From positions 1-42,591 of the IMG/VR virus record IMGVR_UViG_3300046004_001494: a DNA stretch of 42,591 nucleotides. One strand, written 5' to 3'. Each line of letters starts with the position of its first letter. Position 1 is the stretch's first letter. The position numbers were made by a program, and so were the translations under genes. Shown in pieces: positions 42,543 through 42,591 of this stretch. The DNA is from a virus. Below the pieces are notes generated by a model, which ran no database searches, had not been told where the DNA came from, and saw only the letters and a program-made list of their open reading frames with translations.

Positions 42543-42591
42543 TTATTCACTTCCTTTTTAATCCATTGTTTAGTGATAACCACTTGATTGT

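Overview
The window looks like part of a large, AT-rich, contractile-tailed (T4-type) bacteriophage that infects a Bacteroidetes host, probably a flavobacterium. The host call rests on promoter architecture: about 27 sites fit the Bacteroidetes -33 TTTG / -7 TAnnTTTG pattern, nearly all with exactly 20 bases between the boxes. Recognisable virion proteins are baseplate wedge proteins like T4 gp6 and gp25, a gp5-like OB-fold spike protein and a gp55-like late sigma factor. All supported genes lie on the minus strand.

Layout, by coordinate. 1-13.9 kb: late structural block (very large tail/baseplate protein cut by the window edge, a Thr-Pro-Ser repeat protein, a possible fibre protein, gp6, gp25, gp5-like spike, an Ala/Lys-rich coiled-coil protein) plus the sigma factor. 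14.1-16.0 kb: small acidic genes ended by a strong terminator. 16.1-16.5 kb: a GC-rich island with no convincing gene. 16.5-25.3 kb: many small genes of unknown function, each with its own promoter, including a GC-rich gene with caspase/CHAT-like His and Cys motifs. 25.3-32.3 kb: operons of small cytosolic and membrane proteins, an SPFH/prohibitin-like lipoprotein, a DUF932 protein and a DUF1737-like protein. 32.3-37.6 kb: an RNA-repair island (DraRnl/Rnl5-type RNA ligase, polynucleotide-kinase-like P-loop protein, two metallophosphoesterases, HAD phosphatase of the Swiss-army-knife RNA-repair type, cyclic-phosphate-processing receiver domain). 37.6-39.2 kb: a structured gene-free stretch and two genes. 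39.2-42.6 kb: a tRNA array of 19 recognisable tRNAs interrupted by an HNH endonuclease and two small genes.

Three observations stand out. First, in at least eight places an intrinsic terminator hairpin is nested inside the -33/-7 spacer of the next promoter or carries the -33 box in its arm or loop, so one roughly 35-base module ends one operon and starts the next. Second, spacers in the tRNA array fold on paper into tRNA-sized elements closed by 5-10 bp stems; two (39863-39934 and 41874-41943) make four-arm cloverleaves without the TTCGA T-loop. Third, the RNA-repair genes and tRNA array together suggest defence of the tRNA pool against host anticodon nucleases (inference).

Many small genes (25-56 codons) were found by eye from ATGA/TAATG overlaps; several encode single membrane helices. 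No CRISPR array, integrase, IS element or rRNA was seen. All folds and family calls were made by reading the sequence, without software or database searches.
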